Shown here piece by piece: positions 48,042-60,052 of a stretch of DNA of 64,000 nucleotides. The stretch spans positions 7,462,829-7,526,828 of the forward strand of contig JAZAYU010000001.1 of the NCBI GenBank assembly GCA_038501625.1, given 5' to 3'. The notes beneath the pieces were generated by a model. It was not told where the DNA came from, searched no databases, and saw only the letters and a program-made list of their open reading frames with translations. Position 1 is the stretch's first letter. Each line of letters opens with the position of its first letter. The translations under genes were made by a program, and so were the position numbers. The stretch is from Corbicula japonica (Eukaryota > Mollusca > Bivalvia > Venerida > Cyrenidae).

Positions 48042-48234
48042 TTAAACCATTACTCCATATATACAGGTTTTATTGCATAGGGATTACAATGTTCACTTCT
48101 TGGCCAGAAATTACCAGGTCCTAAATGAATAAAAAAGAACAATGTAGATCCTGATCAGACTATGGATGTTCTGGCTCACCTGGATCTACACTCTCCACCA
48201 TCAGATAACTGCCATATCCCATGGAGTAAAGGGT
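48042..48234. mobile_element. Family A MITE, left hairpin mostly lost
   Basis: TTAAACCATTACTCCATATA at the left, GATCCTGATCAGACTATGGA in the right hairpin, CCATGGAGTAAAGGGT at the right. Confidence 0.88.
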
Positions 48235-48828
48235 GTATAATTTGTCTTCTCTTAAAACTTTTATCTGTACTTTCTTTACCAGAATCTGAGAGGCAGTAGA
48301 AAATGAAACTGCTTCTAAGACTTGATCCTATACTGTGGAGAACTGCGGACTGATAAAAGTTTGCACCATAAATCCCATTTCTTCCAGTCCTCTTAGATGG
48401 AAACAGTCTAAATTTCCATATTAACCATTTCAGTTTTCTTCAACAGTATTTCCTATCTCTTCTAACACTGTGACATATTTTTCGACTCCAGACAGAATTC
48501 ATCATGCATGATAGCTCACATATTGTGCAAGTTTGTAAACATACCTACATTGATTGAATTAATCAGTTCTTGGTAACTTAATGATGCCAGCAATTCTTAT
48601 AAATGGAGTATTGTCTAGGAATTATGGAGATTTTTCAGTAAGTTTCACTGCAAACAACATTAATCAAGTTTAAGAAGATTACTCTAGAAAAAACAGAATT
48701 CCTTTATTAATTTAATTTGCTAGATTTCTAAACAAAAATCTGTCCGAGTTGGTTTTTTAATTAATTTTAGTCTGAGAATTTTCTAAATGTAAGTTTTAAC
48801 TCTTTTTTAAGCTACACATAGTCCTATA
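48235..48828. other. Non-coding AT-rich stretch
   Basis: Nothing recognised. Confidence 0.4.
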
Positions 48829-49076
48829 GCCCTTACTCCATATATTTATATGGGCTTTAAGTTTTATTGCATGTGCATACAGTGCAGATTTAGATCAGCT
48901 TGCACATTCATGCCATTTGATCAGGATCTACACTGTTGGCTTCTTGGTCAGAAATAACCTAATCAATCAAAGAGATAACCATAGTAGATCCTGTCCAGAT
49001 ATCAAGGATGTACCAGCTGATCTGGATCTACATTGTTTGCCTACAGATAACAGCCATATCCCTTGGTGTAAGCGGA
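48829..49076. mobile_element. Family A MITE, diverged
   Basis: AGCCCTTACTCCATATATTT, GCAGATTTAGATCAGCTTGC, TGATCAGGATCTACACTGTT, GTAGATCCTGTCCAGATATC, GCTGATCTGGATCTACATTG. Confidence 0.85.
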
Positions 49077-49725
49077 TAGTGGTAATCAGAGTTGAAGATG
49101 ACATTCTTTGGAGCTCAGGATTATTCTTGAAAGATGTTAAATATCTTTAGCATCTCAAGGCAAACTTATCAAACTTCACAGGATCAACAATGGTCAGGCA
49201 TGGATTATAACCTGTACCCATGAGCAATAAGCACAGTAATGGAGCATTTTGATTAAAAATGTCTTATACTGGAAACTAGCCATATTCATACATTTAAAGT
49301 CATTTTCTGAATTTAATGTCATAATTTTTGTTCATAATTTCCATACAAGACACAATCATCAACAACTGCTTGTTGCATGTTTATTTCCTGCTTCTTTCTA
49401 TGAAAAAGACAGAAACCAAATGTAATCCCAAAATGCACATACTGCCAATTTTTCCTGAGAATTCCAACAGTTTACACTATAATAATCTCAATAAACAGTC
49501 CCAGAAGAGGCATACAGACATATAAGATATAGACATAGATTCTGATAGCATCCTAACAGACTCTTCCAATGGTAAACTTATTTCAATGTCCTTATAATGA
49601 TGATGAGATCACAGTCATGTTGTCTTGTCTTCATATCATGTAATGCATTCACACTTGGATTATTCAATGTGTGTTAGGGGAGAGGGGGATATAGGGTCAT
49701 GATGCACTGACAGCATTCTAGAATA
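49077..49725. other. Non-coding stretch
   Basis: Nothing recognised; the 65-codon frame at 49328 is unsupported. Confidence 0.4.
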
Positions 49726-49957
49726 TTAATCCTTTATTCATAGGATATAGCTTTTATTCCATAGGTCAACTGATTAGATCTAGATCAGCCATAACAAATT
49801 CGTGCTGTCTTCTCAGGATCTGCATTGCACACTTTAAATTATTAGGTTAATTCTAACCAAAAAGCAACCAGTGTAGATCCAGATCTGATGGCATATATGT
49901 GCCAGCTGACCTGGATCTATACTGTGATAAAATCCTTTTATATGGAGTAAAGAGATA
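49726..49957. mobile_element. Family A MITE, diverged
   Basis: TTAATCCTTTATTCATAGGA at the left, hairpins GATCTAGATCAGCCATAAC and GTAGATCCAGATCTGATGGC, TATATGGAGTAAAGAGATAA at the right. Confidence 0.87.
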
Positions 49958-50579
49958 ACAATGATTCACTTTCATCATATGATATAAGCAATTAGTTCAT
50001 GCCAAAAATAGGCACTCACATTTAATTCCATAATGCAAAACAGACAGACAGTTATGACAATTTACAATATAATTATATGAGTATCAAACCCCAATAGAGG
50101 TATTGAGACATAGGATACTTGTAAACAGATATGCTTCAGACAGAATCCAGTGTCACATACAATTACTAAACTTTGTAATAAACTGCTGGTCCTTCTGTCT
50201 ACTAAATAGTCTGCCATTGTTCTGTCTAGGTAAATCGACCCAACAGATGCGCAGCAACTTTCGCAAGTTTCCAGTCTGGAAACACACACTGCATTCACAA
50301 TTAAAACATGAACAGTCATACAACATGATATCTATGAAATAAATTGTTGTTCTTTGAATGGCATAGGTATTTATTTACCCTTCTATTCAAACATGTCACC
50401 AACAGTTATCTCCTGAATGGTAGCACAAACATCCCAGCAAATAGATAGACATCATACAGAATTCTATGCCATCAGGCTGCTGTCATAAACAATTACAGAA
50501 AACTGCAACAGATTGTGGAAGAAAATATGGGTCAACCAATGGACAGTAAGTCAGGGACTGTAAACTGTACTCAACTGTT
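49958..50579. other. Non-coding stretch
   Basis: Two overlapping opposite-strand frames (50062-50342) share the same bases; neither has splice or family support. Confidence 0.35.
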
Positions 50580-50804
50580 CACTCTTTACTCCATAGATGC
50601 TTATTTTATTGCATGTACAAACAATGTAGATCCCGATCATATGTTATCTGATCAGGATCTACAATGTTTTTTGAATTATTATGTTATTTTGGACTGAAAA
50701 GGGAACAGTGCAGATCCTGATCAGATGACACAGATGTGCCAACTGATCTGGATATACATTGTTTGCCCATGTGATCAAGATGTATCCATGGAGGAAAGAG
50801 TTAT
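50580..50804. mobile_element. Family A MITE
   Basis: CTCTTTACTCCATAGATGCT at the left; left hairpin shortened (GTAGATCCCGATCATATGTT); CCATGGAGGAAAGAGTTA at the right. Confidence 0.9.
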
Positions 50805-52148
50805 AGCAACATGAATATTCCAGAATACTAGACCAATAAAAGCCAGACTTCTGTCTCCAATCCTTTGCTTCAAAAGTGGTCTCCAATCTTATTTTTATTA
50901 TCTTGTGTCCATTTTACTTTTAATGGCATGCTTCGGCAACAATGCAGTTATGATATATGAAAAATTTCCAATACTTACTTCCAATACTTACTAAGGTTAT
51001 TTCACTGCACTGTCTGGTATTACAAAAAGATGTTAAATCAAAGACATAACAGTTAATACTGCCAGTAGTGTTATATTGTCAATAGCTAGTGTTTAAAGTC
51101 ATGTGATGGTCTAAACTATAGACCCAAGTATTGGTGACAAGTTTCTTTGTAGCGGGTTCTGCTTAAGTTTCTTGAAGAGGACCATGTGTTTTAGTTACTG
51201 GCAGAGGGTTTGCTATAATTGCTTAGGGAGGATGGTGTATTAGTTCCTTGAAGAGACTTGTGCTTTTGTTCCTTGCAGAGGATCACATGTTTACTGGTAA
51301 GTCCCTTGCAGATGTTTGTGCTGAAGTAATAGACTCTCCTTAAATATATGCAGCATCAACTGCTAGTAATTTTATATTCAGTTCTTGTTTAAAATGTCAT
51401 GCTCCTTGTCCATCTGTCATAACTTCACAATGTTGTGGTGTCATGTAACTGAAAACAATCATACTAGTTCATGATGCCACTTGAACTTTGTTTCTAGTTA
51501 ACTTCTAGTCTGAAACTTGATAGGTGTTCAGTTGAACACTTGTACAGACGCCTTCATGTACTTTGTCAGAATAAAAAATCCAAGTACAAAATGGGCTTAA
51601 CTGTTTCAAATGTGACCTTGACCTTAAGATTTTTGCATCATGATGGGCCTTTTGTCATAAGCAATATTATTTGAAAGTTTGATGAAAATAATGTGAAAGT
51701 TATAGCCAAAGTTGAGTTTTCGTGATGGACAGACGAAGCGGTCCAAAAGGGCAACACAAATATATGCAATCTAGGCAAGCGTAACCTGCTTCATAATACG
51801 TTCCTCTAAGTTGCCAGTACATTAGTACTGTACAGTTTACATGGAAAGTTCTTGAGATCCATGACTTTAAATTGTGTGAACTACTCTGACTCCGGATGAC
51901 ACATTAAATTGTCACTTGGCTTTGACATTATATCAGATTGATTAAGAGTATTTCAAATGATTTTGTCTTTAAGTAATCCGAAGTGCAAATAAGAGAGAAT
52001 CAATTTAATACTACACTAGAATAATTTGCACTATTACACCTTTTGCAAATGAATCATGATTATTTACTGAATTTTACCAGTGATTAGTATGATCATTTTT
52101 GCACTGATTACAAAACTAAGTGCTTTAAATAGTTGACATTGTTGAGAG
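50805..52148. other. Non-coding stretch with degenerate repeats
   Basis: 51165-51330 is a worn minisatellite of ~25-30 bp units built on AGTTCCTTGCAGAGGA-like words. 51600-51770 is a TGTGACCTTGACCTTAAG ... GTGATGGACAGACGAAGCGG repeat remnant related in style to the 10431 array terminus. Confidence 0.5.
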
Positions 52149-52983
52149 TTAAACCTTTCCTCCATATATATCCTACTTTCCTATATTTCCATCCCTTCCT
52201 ATAATTCCGTCCCCCTTGAATAAACAACAATTTATAACAGGATGCATGGACTTGTGCACAGTACAAGAAAGTCATCATGAAATTTTTAAGTTGCAGTTGT
52301 TATAAAAATGAATTTTCTGAAATAGAGCTAAAAATGATCAGAAAACATATTTATCTACGAACTGCTTATCCAAATACACACCATGAGCTAAAAATAGCTT
52401 TTATTTTGATAATCTTGCAAAACTGATAAAAATGCATCAAGAAGGTTTTAACCCTTAAATATCTGCATGGTTTGAACAGAACAACAAGTCTGAAAAACTG
52501 AAAACACATTTCTCACACAGGTTCTTACGGCAAAGGACGGGTTTAGAGGAATGTGGCGGCCATTTTTTTCACGCGCGGTGTGTGTCTTCTAACCGACCAA
52601 ACATGCATATTTCAGCATTGATTTTCAGATTTCCTGTTCCATTTAATTAAACAAAGAATGATCTTTTGATCATCATGTTATTTTGACATTTATATTATCT
52701 TATTATGAAGTCTTAGACAAAAAATCCATAAAGGGGATGGAAATACAGGAATAGGGAATATGCATTATTATGGCCTGTGCAAACACTGTAGATCCAAATC
52801 CACCATTCATTCCATCTGATTCAGGATCTACACTACTTGTTTTTTGATGTACTAGATTTTTTTTTACTTTTCTGAAAAGCTAACAGTGCAAATCTTGAAC
52901 AGACGGCACAGATGTGCAGGCTATTCTGGATCTACACTGTTCACCCATGCAATAAGGAATGTATCTATGGAGTAAAGGGTTAA
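52149..52983. mobile_element. Family A MITE split by a 588-bp insertion
   Basis: The left end TTAAACCTTTCCTCCATATA (52149-52171) is separated from the remainder, which resumes at ATGCATTATTATGGCCTGTG (52760) and ends TATGGAGTAAAGGGTTAA. Removing the insert restores the family layout. Confidence 0.9.
52172..52759. mobile_element. 588-bp TIR element nested in a family A copy
   Basis: The left end CCTACTTTCCTATATTTCCA (TCCC) and the reverse complement of the right end, ATTCCCTATTCCTGTATTTC (CATCCCC), form a ~25-bp imperfect terminal inverted repeat. The junctions lie in an AT dinucleotide run, so a 2-4 bp TA/AT-type duplication is possible but ambiguous. No transposase frame. The interior has a CpG-rich island (GTGGCGGCCATTTTTTTCAC, GCGCGGTG). 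Confidence 0.75.
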
Positions 52984-53414
52984 GCATTTCAGAAGGACTT
53001 ACACGTGCATGCATCATAAAACATCAAAGATTACACAAGGAAGTCTCAATTTTGGAATAGATGACAAAATGATAGTATACCCCAGAGACATACACTGTCA
53101 GCCCAGAGAAATGGAAGACATATTGTAGCTGTCACAGACTTCATTACCACACATTATTACATAAAATTCTGGAACAATTATGAAACCTATATTACACAGA
53201 CATATGTCTGCCTGTAAGCAAAAGATGATTTAGTTACTGGATAATTGAAGTGTTACTCAACTTACAATATTGGTAATATTGTTGTCTGCCAGAGAAAACA
53301 TGAAACAGAAACAAAAAGTTAATAATAAAATCTGAATAATTTGCTCAATTTAAATGACCAGTGGCTGCGATATTAGTACAATCTGATTCTTTTCAGACAA
53401 AGGTAAGCAAAAAA
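52984..53414. other. Non-coding AT-rich stretch
   Basis: Nothing recognised. Confidence 0.4.
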
Positions 53415-53470
53415 TGTAGTGTACTGAAGTGTAGTGTATAGTAGTGTAGTGTAGTGTAGTGTAGTGTGTA
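53415..53470. repeat. (GTGTA)n pentanucleotide microsatellite
   Basis: Repeats of GTAGT, interrupted at ACTGAA and ATA. Confidence 0.9.
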
Positions 53471-54514
53471 TTATTATTGTGACTATATTAGTGTATTAAC
53501 TCAGAAGTGTATTACAACTTGTTAACATACTGAAAATGTTTTAACTACCTTATTGTTCACACAGACAGGTCAGCACTGCCAAAATGATGTCAGAAAATGA
53601 GAAAATAAACACATTGACAGACAACTGAAAATCTAAAGTGTGTGAAGGATGCATCCTAGCGATTGAAACAGTTCAATAACACCAATAAACAAGAGCTTCT
53701 GCCTTAGAATTATGACAAGTGCCATAAACAGACATTCCCAGAAGTGCTGTCTTCTGTTTCTTTGCAAGGAAAATATCACAGAGCTCCTCGGAAAACCTGT
53801 CACACACAATTACAGAAAATTGCAGATGACTGTCTGGACATATAAAACAAATTCTCAATCATTGTAGAAATATGATGTCCAGTCCGAGTCCCCAAGGCTA
53901 GCATCTCGCTTGGTAAATTAATGCCTACAGCATGACAGAATTATTCAATATTCAACAGATAAAAACAATATTGACAGAATTGTGAACATGTAGGCTCCTT
54001 CTTGAAGCACTCACTATACAGTACACTTTGTTTCATGAATATGAAGTCATGATTATAGAACAGTGTCGCACCATACATGTACACTTCGTTTCATAAAAGT
54101 CATGATTATAGAACAGCGTCTGACATCCAATATCTGGAAAACAATACAAGCAGAGAAGACCAGCTGCGACAATGCATGTGCTCGTAACTTTTTGAAACAA
54201 AATGCCATTTTCAACAAAAGTGATCTTTTATATAAAATTGATCTTTTATATAATTTCTACTTTAATAAGCCAATTTCAACACAGGCTTAAGAGTGCAATG
54301 AAAATTGGCAAAAAAAAAACAAATGAAGACAGAAATTACATGTTTTGTTGTTGTTGTTTGTTTTTTTTGTTGTTTTTTAAAGACAATTTTGAGAGGTTTG
54401 TTTTCGATTATGAAATTAATTCCCTAATGTATCATACAGTCTAACTTAAAAAAGGAAATAACACTAAAATTTGTGTTTTGACATTTATCCCATGTTCAAT
54501 TGGAGCAGTGTTAG
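53471..54514. other. Non-coding stretch
   Basis: Includes a short direct repeat at about 54002-54120 (GAAGTCATGATTATAGAACA and AAAGTCATGATTATAGAACA) and a TTG-rich run near 54343-54380. Confidence 0.5.
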
Positions 54515-54660
54515 GGTAGTTACATGATAATTTCCAACATCCCCATGAAAATTATATAGTGCTGCCCAAAAAAGGGGGTTTGACTCAACTGTTATTAAAG
54601 TCAAGGTGGCAAAGATTACCCATGTAATTTTAAGGAAAATCTCTGAAAACCATTATCTGA
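54515..54660. repeat. Member of a dispersed repeat pair (with 22470-22625)
   Basis: ACATGATAATTTCCAACATC and GCTGCCCAAAAAAGGGGG match the other locus. Confidence 0.55.
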
Positions 54661-56360
54661 TTTAACCAATCCTTCTAGAACAATAATGTTGTGGCTAAAA
54701 CTTTCATTTCAATTAAGACATTTCTTTCCAAACTCAGTCTTAAGACCATTATCTTGTTTTAAAAGGTAAGTTTCTTATTGATTAATGATTAAATAGAAGT
54801 CAACTTAGGACAGAGCCATAAATGTAACAAGCAAAACTTGGCTGTAATGGATTTCAACATGGAAGAACACAACAGAACACTCCAAATTTGTTCATATCAT
54901 GATCTAATAAATCTGTTTGTGTTGAATGAATAATACACATTCTGAAAAACAGCAATAACACTGGGAGATAGGTATAAATTAATCTAACATTTGGACCTAA
55001 CAATGGAAATAAGTTTTAATGGCAAAAGGGGGTCGGGGTGGGGATGGGAGGATATCAGCCAAGATACAAGCCACAGAGAGGTTAAAGGCAAGGCCGCTAC
55101 ATTTATCACATTCAGACTACTCAAACTCATTGACATAATCACTAAGAGCAGACAAAATGATACAGGAGTAGATCTAGCACAATTCAATCTAGACAATTGG
55201 CACAACCATCACTGATTTCAGCAAGATCATTAATTATTTATAGATAAGGTACTACAGGAACATTTCTGCTTGTGAATCAATTTACAAAAAAGTCCACCAA
55301 TATTGCAAGGAAAATCCTACAGGATTGGTTTTCTAATGATAAGCCATGGCAGAACAATCATTCAGGAAGATAATGCTTGATATTTGTAATTTATTGTGTT
55401 ATCTTTACCCTATAAACAATACATTAATGATGAACTACAAATGAACTTCCAAAGATAACTGTTTACTAATTTTTATTTTGTATCATATACTGCAAACTGT
55501 ATTAATTTTTGAGGCATGGAATTCTTTTGTTGTATTATGTTGTTGTTTTTTAAAATGGCTTCTAAAAGTTTTGTTTTTAATTTCTATATATCATAACTTA
55601 CAGATATATATATTTTAATTGTAGTTTTTTATTTGATCAGAGATATGACTCATGAAAAATCCACAGAAATCTGCAATCCACAACTACTTTTTAAATACCA
55701 AAAATCAATGCTTAAACATGATATTATAATGTTGTTGTTTTTTTTTGTTTTGCTTTTTAAAATCAAAGATGACCAATGAAACCCACAAGCATAAGTAATT
55801 TTTTTATATCAAAAACCTTCAAATTTCATGGCCACAAAATTTAATGAATTTCCTAAAAATATATATTTATTATTGAAATATAAATCGGTAATTTACAGAG
55901 AAATCTGTGGAAATTTCTTTGATCTAAAGTTCAATGACAGATATTTTATGAAGGTGGGAAATGATAATTGATCCAATAACTAATATTCACCAGCTTTATT
56001 AGTGATAAAACCAGTAACCAGGAGAATGTAAATATTTATTTTGTGGAAAAAAAAGAGTTATTAGGAAAAAAAGTTGATTATCTGATGGACGCTATAGCAA
56101 CAGTCCTGATATCTTCATGTTTAAACTTGGAGATGAAAGAAAGGTTCATAAATTGTAATCATCACAAATAGTTGTCTGCGAAACTGCATTCGATCTATGA
56201 AGTTTTTTGTGCTGATTTCAGTTCAGCTCATAAAAGTAGCTTCTACCACTATTCTACCACAAATTTTAAAACTGCTTCAGCATCCACAGAATAGTTTGTT
56301 TAACCTTACGGGTGTTCAGCTGAAGAGGCGCAACATGAATGTGAATATTCTGGAATGAAC
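54661..56360. other. Non-coding AT-rich stretch
   Basis: No gene recognised. Overlapping opposite-strand frames at 54984-55215 are unsupported. Confidence 0.4.
55028..55048 (+). other. G-quadruplex-capable motif
   Basis: GGGGGTCGGGGTGGGGATGG (G): four runs of at least three G with loops of 1-2 bases. Confidence 0.7.
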
Positions 56361-57145
56361 ACTGGTTTAAAATGGGGATTGGCGACTAAGACTGGTCTAC
56401 ATGAGGTATGAAGATAGGTCTAAATTGAAGACTGGTCTAAATAAATACTGGAAATTGGTTTTAAACGATATTTGGAGACTACAGTGAATAAGGCTCTTAG
56501 ACTAATTTAAAAAGGGTTTGGAGACTCATCTAAATCAATATAATGAAGATTGTTCTAAAAGAGCTTTAGACAATTATTGTTTAAATGAGGTCTGGTGACA
56601 TGTATAAATATTGGTGTATTGTCTAAATGAGGTTTGGAATCTGAACTAAATGAGGATTAGAAATTTGTCTAAATAAGGATTAGAGATTTGTCTAAATGAG
56701 GATTAGAGATGTGTCTAAATGATGATTAGAGATGTCTCTGAAAGAGAATTAGAGAGTGGTCAAAATGAGGATAATAGATTGGTCTAAATGAGGATCAGAG
56801 ATTGTTCTAAATGAGGATCAGAGATTGATCCAAAATAGGATCAGAGATTGGTCTAAATGAGGATTAGAGATTGGTCTAAATAAGTCTCAGAGACTGGTCT
56901 AAATGAGTCTCAGAGATTGGTCTAAATGAGGATTAGAGATTGGTCTAAATAAGTCTCAGAGATTGGTCTAAATGAGTCTCAGAGATTGGTCTTATTGAGT
57001 CTCAGAGATTGTTCTTAACGAGGATTAGAGATTGGTCTAAATGAGGATCAGAGATTGGTCTAAATGAGGATCAGAGATTGGTCTAAATGAGGATTAGAGA
57101 TTGGTCTAAATGAGAATTAGAGATTGGTCTAAATGAGGATTGGCA
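56361..57145. repeat. ~23-bp minisatellite, about 34 units
   Basis: Core unit TCTAAATGAGGATTAGAGAT (TGG). The left third is degenerate (GACTGGTCTACATGAGGTAT, GGAGACTCATCTAAATC) and the right two-thirds homogeneous. It includes a higher-order variant with AAATGAGTCTCAGAGATTGG near 56885-57010. Confidence 0.95.
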
Positions 57146-57852
57146 ACTACAGATTTTCAGTTTATCACCAGGAGGTCTATACCTAAACTCACAGGATTTG
57201 CGGTTGAAACAGATGACAGGTCAGAATGATTGTCTGCCATTCACTGATATTCCATTGGCATTAGAGACCAGAAGCCAGACACAAGCAGTCTTTGATAGGA
57301 TTATGAATACTTAAGACACTGACCCAGACAGTCTGTTGACATTATTACTGCAACAGAATAATACTGCCAAAATGTTAACAGTATTTATAACAGTTTCAGC
57401 AATGTCCCTAACTACATTCAGGTTTTCTTTCTTCCAAAGACCCTTTTATATTTTTATTTTTTCGCAGGTAGAAATAAGTGCAATTATATGATTCTACACA
57501 CAATATTATAATGGTGAAATTTGCAGGGGCTTGTATAAGCACACTTTCCCTTAGGCAAAATACATCAAAATTAAACCTGCACAAAATTAAAAATAACAGC
57601 ACAGTTACTAATCATAGTGTTTGGGATCCCAAACCAAGAATGTTGAAATGTCAAATCAAACACATTTTGACTAAATGCTCATAAGCACGCCATCTTGATC
57701 CGGATTCTTTAATGTCTACCAACTAGCAATCTATTTCGTTATGTGAGGAAGTTGACACTTAAGTATACAGCAGTGTAATTTAAATGGGCTGAAAACCATT
57801 ATGTATAGAAAATCGTAAAAAAATAAGACTCAATAATAAAAAACTTATCCTC
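57146..57852. other. Non-coding stretch
   Basis: Nothing recognised. Confidence 0.4.
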
Positions 57853-58040
57853 TTCACCCTTTACTCCATAGTATTATATACTTCTGTTTTATCCCATTGC
57901 TGACCTATTTAGATACAGATCAGCTGGCACATATGTGTAATATGATCTGGATCTACAATGTTTGCCTCTTAGAAATAAATTAATGAATTTTAACTGTTTG
58001 CCTAACCGAAAGAAGCCACATGTATTGAGTAAAGGGTTAA
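57853..58040. mobile_element. Family A MITE, right hairpin lost
   Basis: CACCCTTTACTCCATAGTAT at the left; hairpin GATACAGATCAGCTGGCACA and GATCTGGATCTACAATGTTT; ATTGAGTAAAGGGTTAA at the right. Confidence 0.88.
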
Positions 58041-58903
58041 AAATTAAATAGTTTTGTAAAAAATACATGGATTTGTTTCCTTTTTTTTGTTTCAGACAAA
58101 TCATGACTGGAATAAAAAGATTCTCTCCAATAAATAGTATTATGCCAGACCAGTTTAATGGAAAATTGATGGGAGTTATGATAAAATTTCCATTAAGGCA
58201 ATGATTGTTAACTACACAAACACTCATCAAATGTTGGAAAGTATCTATTTTCTTCCAATCAGAAATGTGTTCATAAAGAACTTATCATCTGACAATCATC
58301 AGTTTATGTGTAAAGATATGACAGTATTAATCAAAGATCCAAGACAGTTTAGTGTTGGTGAAGGAATGTTGATTAAATGCCATAACAAATACTGAATAAA
58401 ACACAGATCAGTTAAAAAATAAATACAGAAAACTTATTATTGTGTGTCAATTATTATTATAATAAAATTGTTACTAAGAAGTAAATACCTTTTCTAATTT
58501 AAATAGTAAATAATCCATGCAAAGATATATCATTGATAAGACTGTCTGGTGTTAAAATATCAGTTGTGTATGCATTAAATGTGACACACTATGAAACTAC
58601 ATCAATGAGTTTTTTAATTAAATTTTAAAATTATATTCCTGTGTTTACAGTAAAAAAGCTATTCCTAAATGCAGTTGGCATTATTATTTGTTTTAAAAAT
58701 CTGTTACTTTTTATTTAAATTTAATTTTCTTAATTTTTTTTAATTACTGAATCCTGTAATTCTATGAAATTGGATACTCTTTTAACTTCATTTTCAGAAC
58801 GATTTTCTTCTAGAAATAAAAAAAACACAACATTTATTTTTGTAGTTAGTTGATGAGAGAAACTGTTGAGAAGAACAGAGAGTAAGGCATGATGATCACA
58901 ATG
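58041..58903. other. Non-coding AT-rich stretch
   Basis: Nothing recognised. Confidence 0.4.
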
Positions 58904-59081
58904 TTAACCCTTTACTCCTTGGGATATTTCTCATATCCCGGCTGACCTGTGTAGATCCAATCATCTGATCAGCATTTACACTGATCACTTTTAGATTCAT
59001 TGTCTGAGCAGTTTACATCCAGATCAGAAGGCAGCAATGTGTCCAGGCAATAGAAACTTGTATTGGTAGAGTAAAGGGTTA
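58904..59081. mobile_element. Family A MITE, internally reduced
   Basis: TTAACCCTTTACTCCTTGGG at the left, short hairpin remains, GTAGAGTAAAGGGTTA at the right. Confidence 0.85.
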
Positions 59082-59240
59082 TTAACATTGAAGTTTTAAG
59101 TTACATAACACAATAATCCTGCTCTACAACTTAAGTGGTTACAGAGACAGGCCCAATGCCAGACAATGAAACTTTCAGTAAGAAGTTTCATCATTGACTG
59201 AACCCCAGATTTAACCCTAACCATTGTTTTCCTTTTCTAG

Positions 59241-59306
59241 CAATTTGTTATGTGTTAGACAACGAGGATTCCCCTGTGACATGTGAAGGAATGACAATAT
59301 GTATCA
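59241..59306 (+). CDS. Candidate 66-nt internal exon
   Basis: A pyrimidine tract ending CCTTTTCTAG precedes 59241 and a consensus donor CA|GTAAGT follows 59306. Only one of the three frames is open; it reads ICYVLDNEDSPVTCEGMTIC (I) with phase 1 at both ends, so the exon is symmetric and could be skipped without shifting frame. Three cysteines suggest an extracellular segment. No family recognised and no partner exon found, so chance agreement of the two splice signals remains possible. Confidence 0.32.
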
Positions 59307-59391
59307 GTAAGTATATTTAATGACAATGTTTCATGTATATACAAAAATATCGACATAATTTCAATCAATGCTCTCCCATCATTAATAAAAT

Positions 59392-59796
59392 TTGATTAAA
59401 AGCACATTACACATACTGAAAAAATCCTCAAAAGGAATTTATCAGGACAGTGTTCACTTGATTGAGAATCGGCACGCTAAACTACCATTACGCGATCTTC
59501 TGCCTTATGGTAATGTCCGTCCTAAAATAACACTGAATACCAGCTCAAGTATGTATTCATTCCTTACCAAATATTACCAAATGATATTAATGGTACAAAA
59601 ACGAGAGTTAAGAAGGCGGAACGAGAATGGTCAGAAAAATACAAAAGATTGCCAAGGGGCTAAAAAGCCTTTCCCAAAAGAATTGAAAACGGTTCAGTTA
59701 ATAGACAATTTTCATGATTGCTTTTTTCTACTCTGGAATTTCATGCCCAGTGTTTCTCATGAGATGTATTTAGCGGCAATTAGGACTCAGTTCTAG
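59392..59796 (+). other. Longest open frame of the window, CpG-retaining; coding status uncertain
   Basis: The frame encodes a basic peptide of up to 134 residues (HAKLPLRDLLPYGNVRPKIT..., then KRELRRRNENGQKNTKD...). CpG words (AATCGGCACGC, TTACGCGATC, GGCGGAACGAG) stand out from the flanks. A single frame of this length is not unexpected by chance in 64 kb of AT-rich DNA. The N-terminal start codon is an ATT, not ATG. ATTTATCAG|GACAG and TTATG|GTAATG could be splice signals inside it. It could be an exon region or conserved non-coding DNA. Confidence 0.25.
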
Positions 59797-60052
59797 TCCT
59801 GTGAGGAAGATTATTGTGATTCCAAACTGTAATTATTCACATTGTCACATGGATTGTACCCCATAGAAACTGTCATGTGTAAGATAAATAAAATAGGTAC
59901 TTGAATCAAGTGTCCTTTAGTACTAACATTGAATTCTGAACAATCCAAAAGATTGCAATCAAAAGGGTGTTGTACAGGAATAGACCCGATCATGACTGTA
60001 ATATGATACTGCTTTATGTATTGTGGCAATGTTTGTTAAACTTCTAAATTAT

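Noticed and set aside
50062..50342. Two overlapping frames on opposite strands
   Set aside because: Mutually exclusive shadows with no supporting signals.
57889..58230. 113-codon minus-strand frame
   Set aside because: Runs through a family A MITE; the remainder is AT-rich and unsupported.
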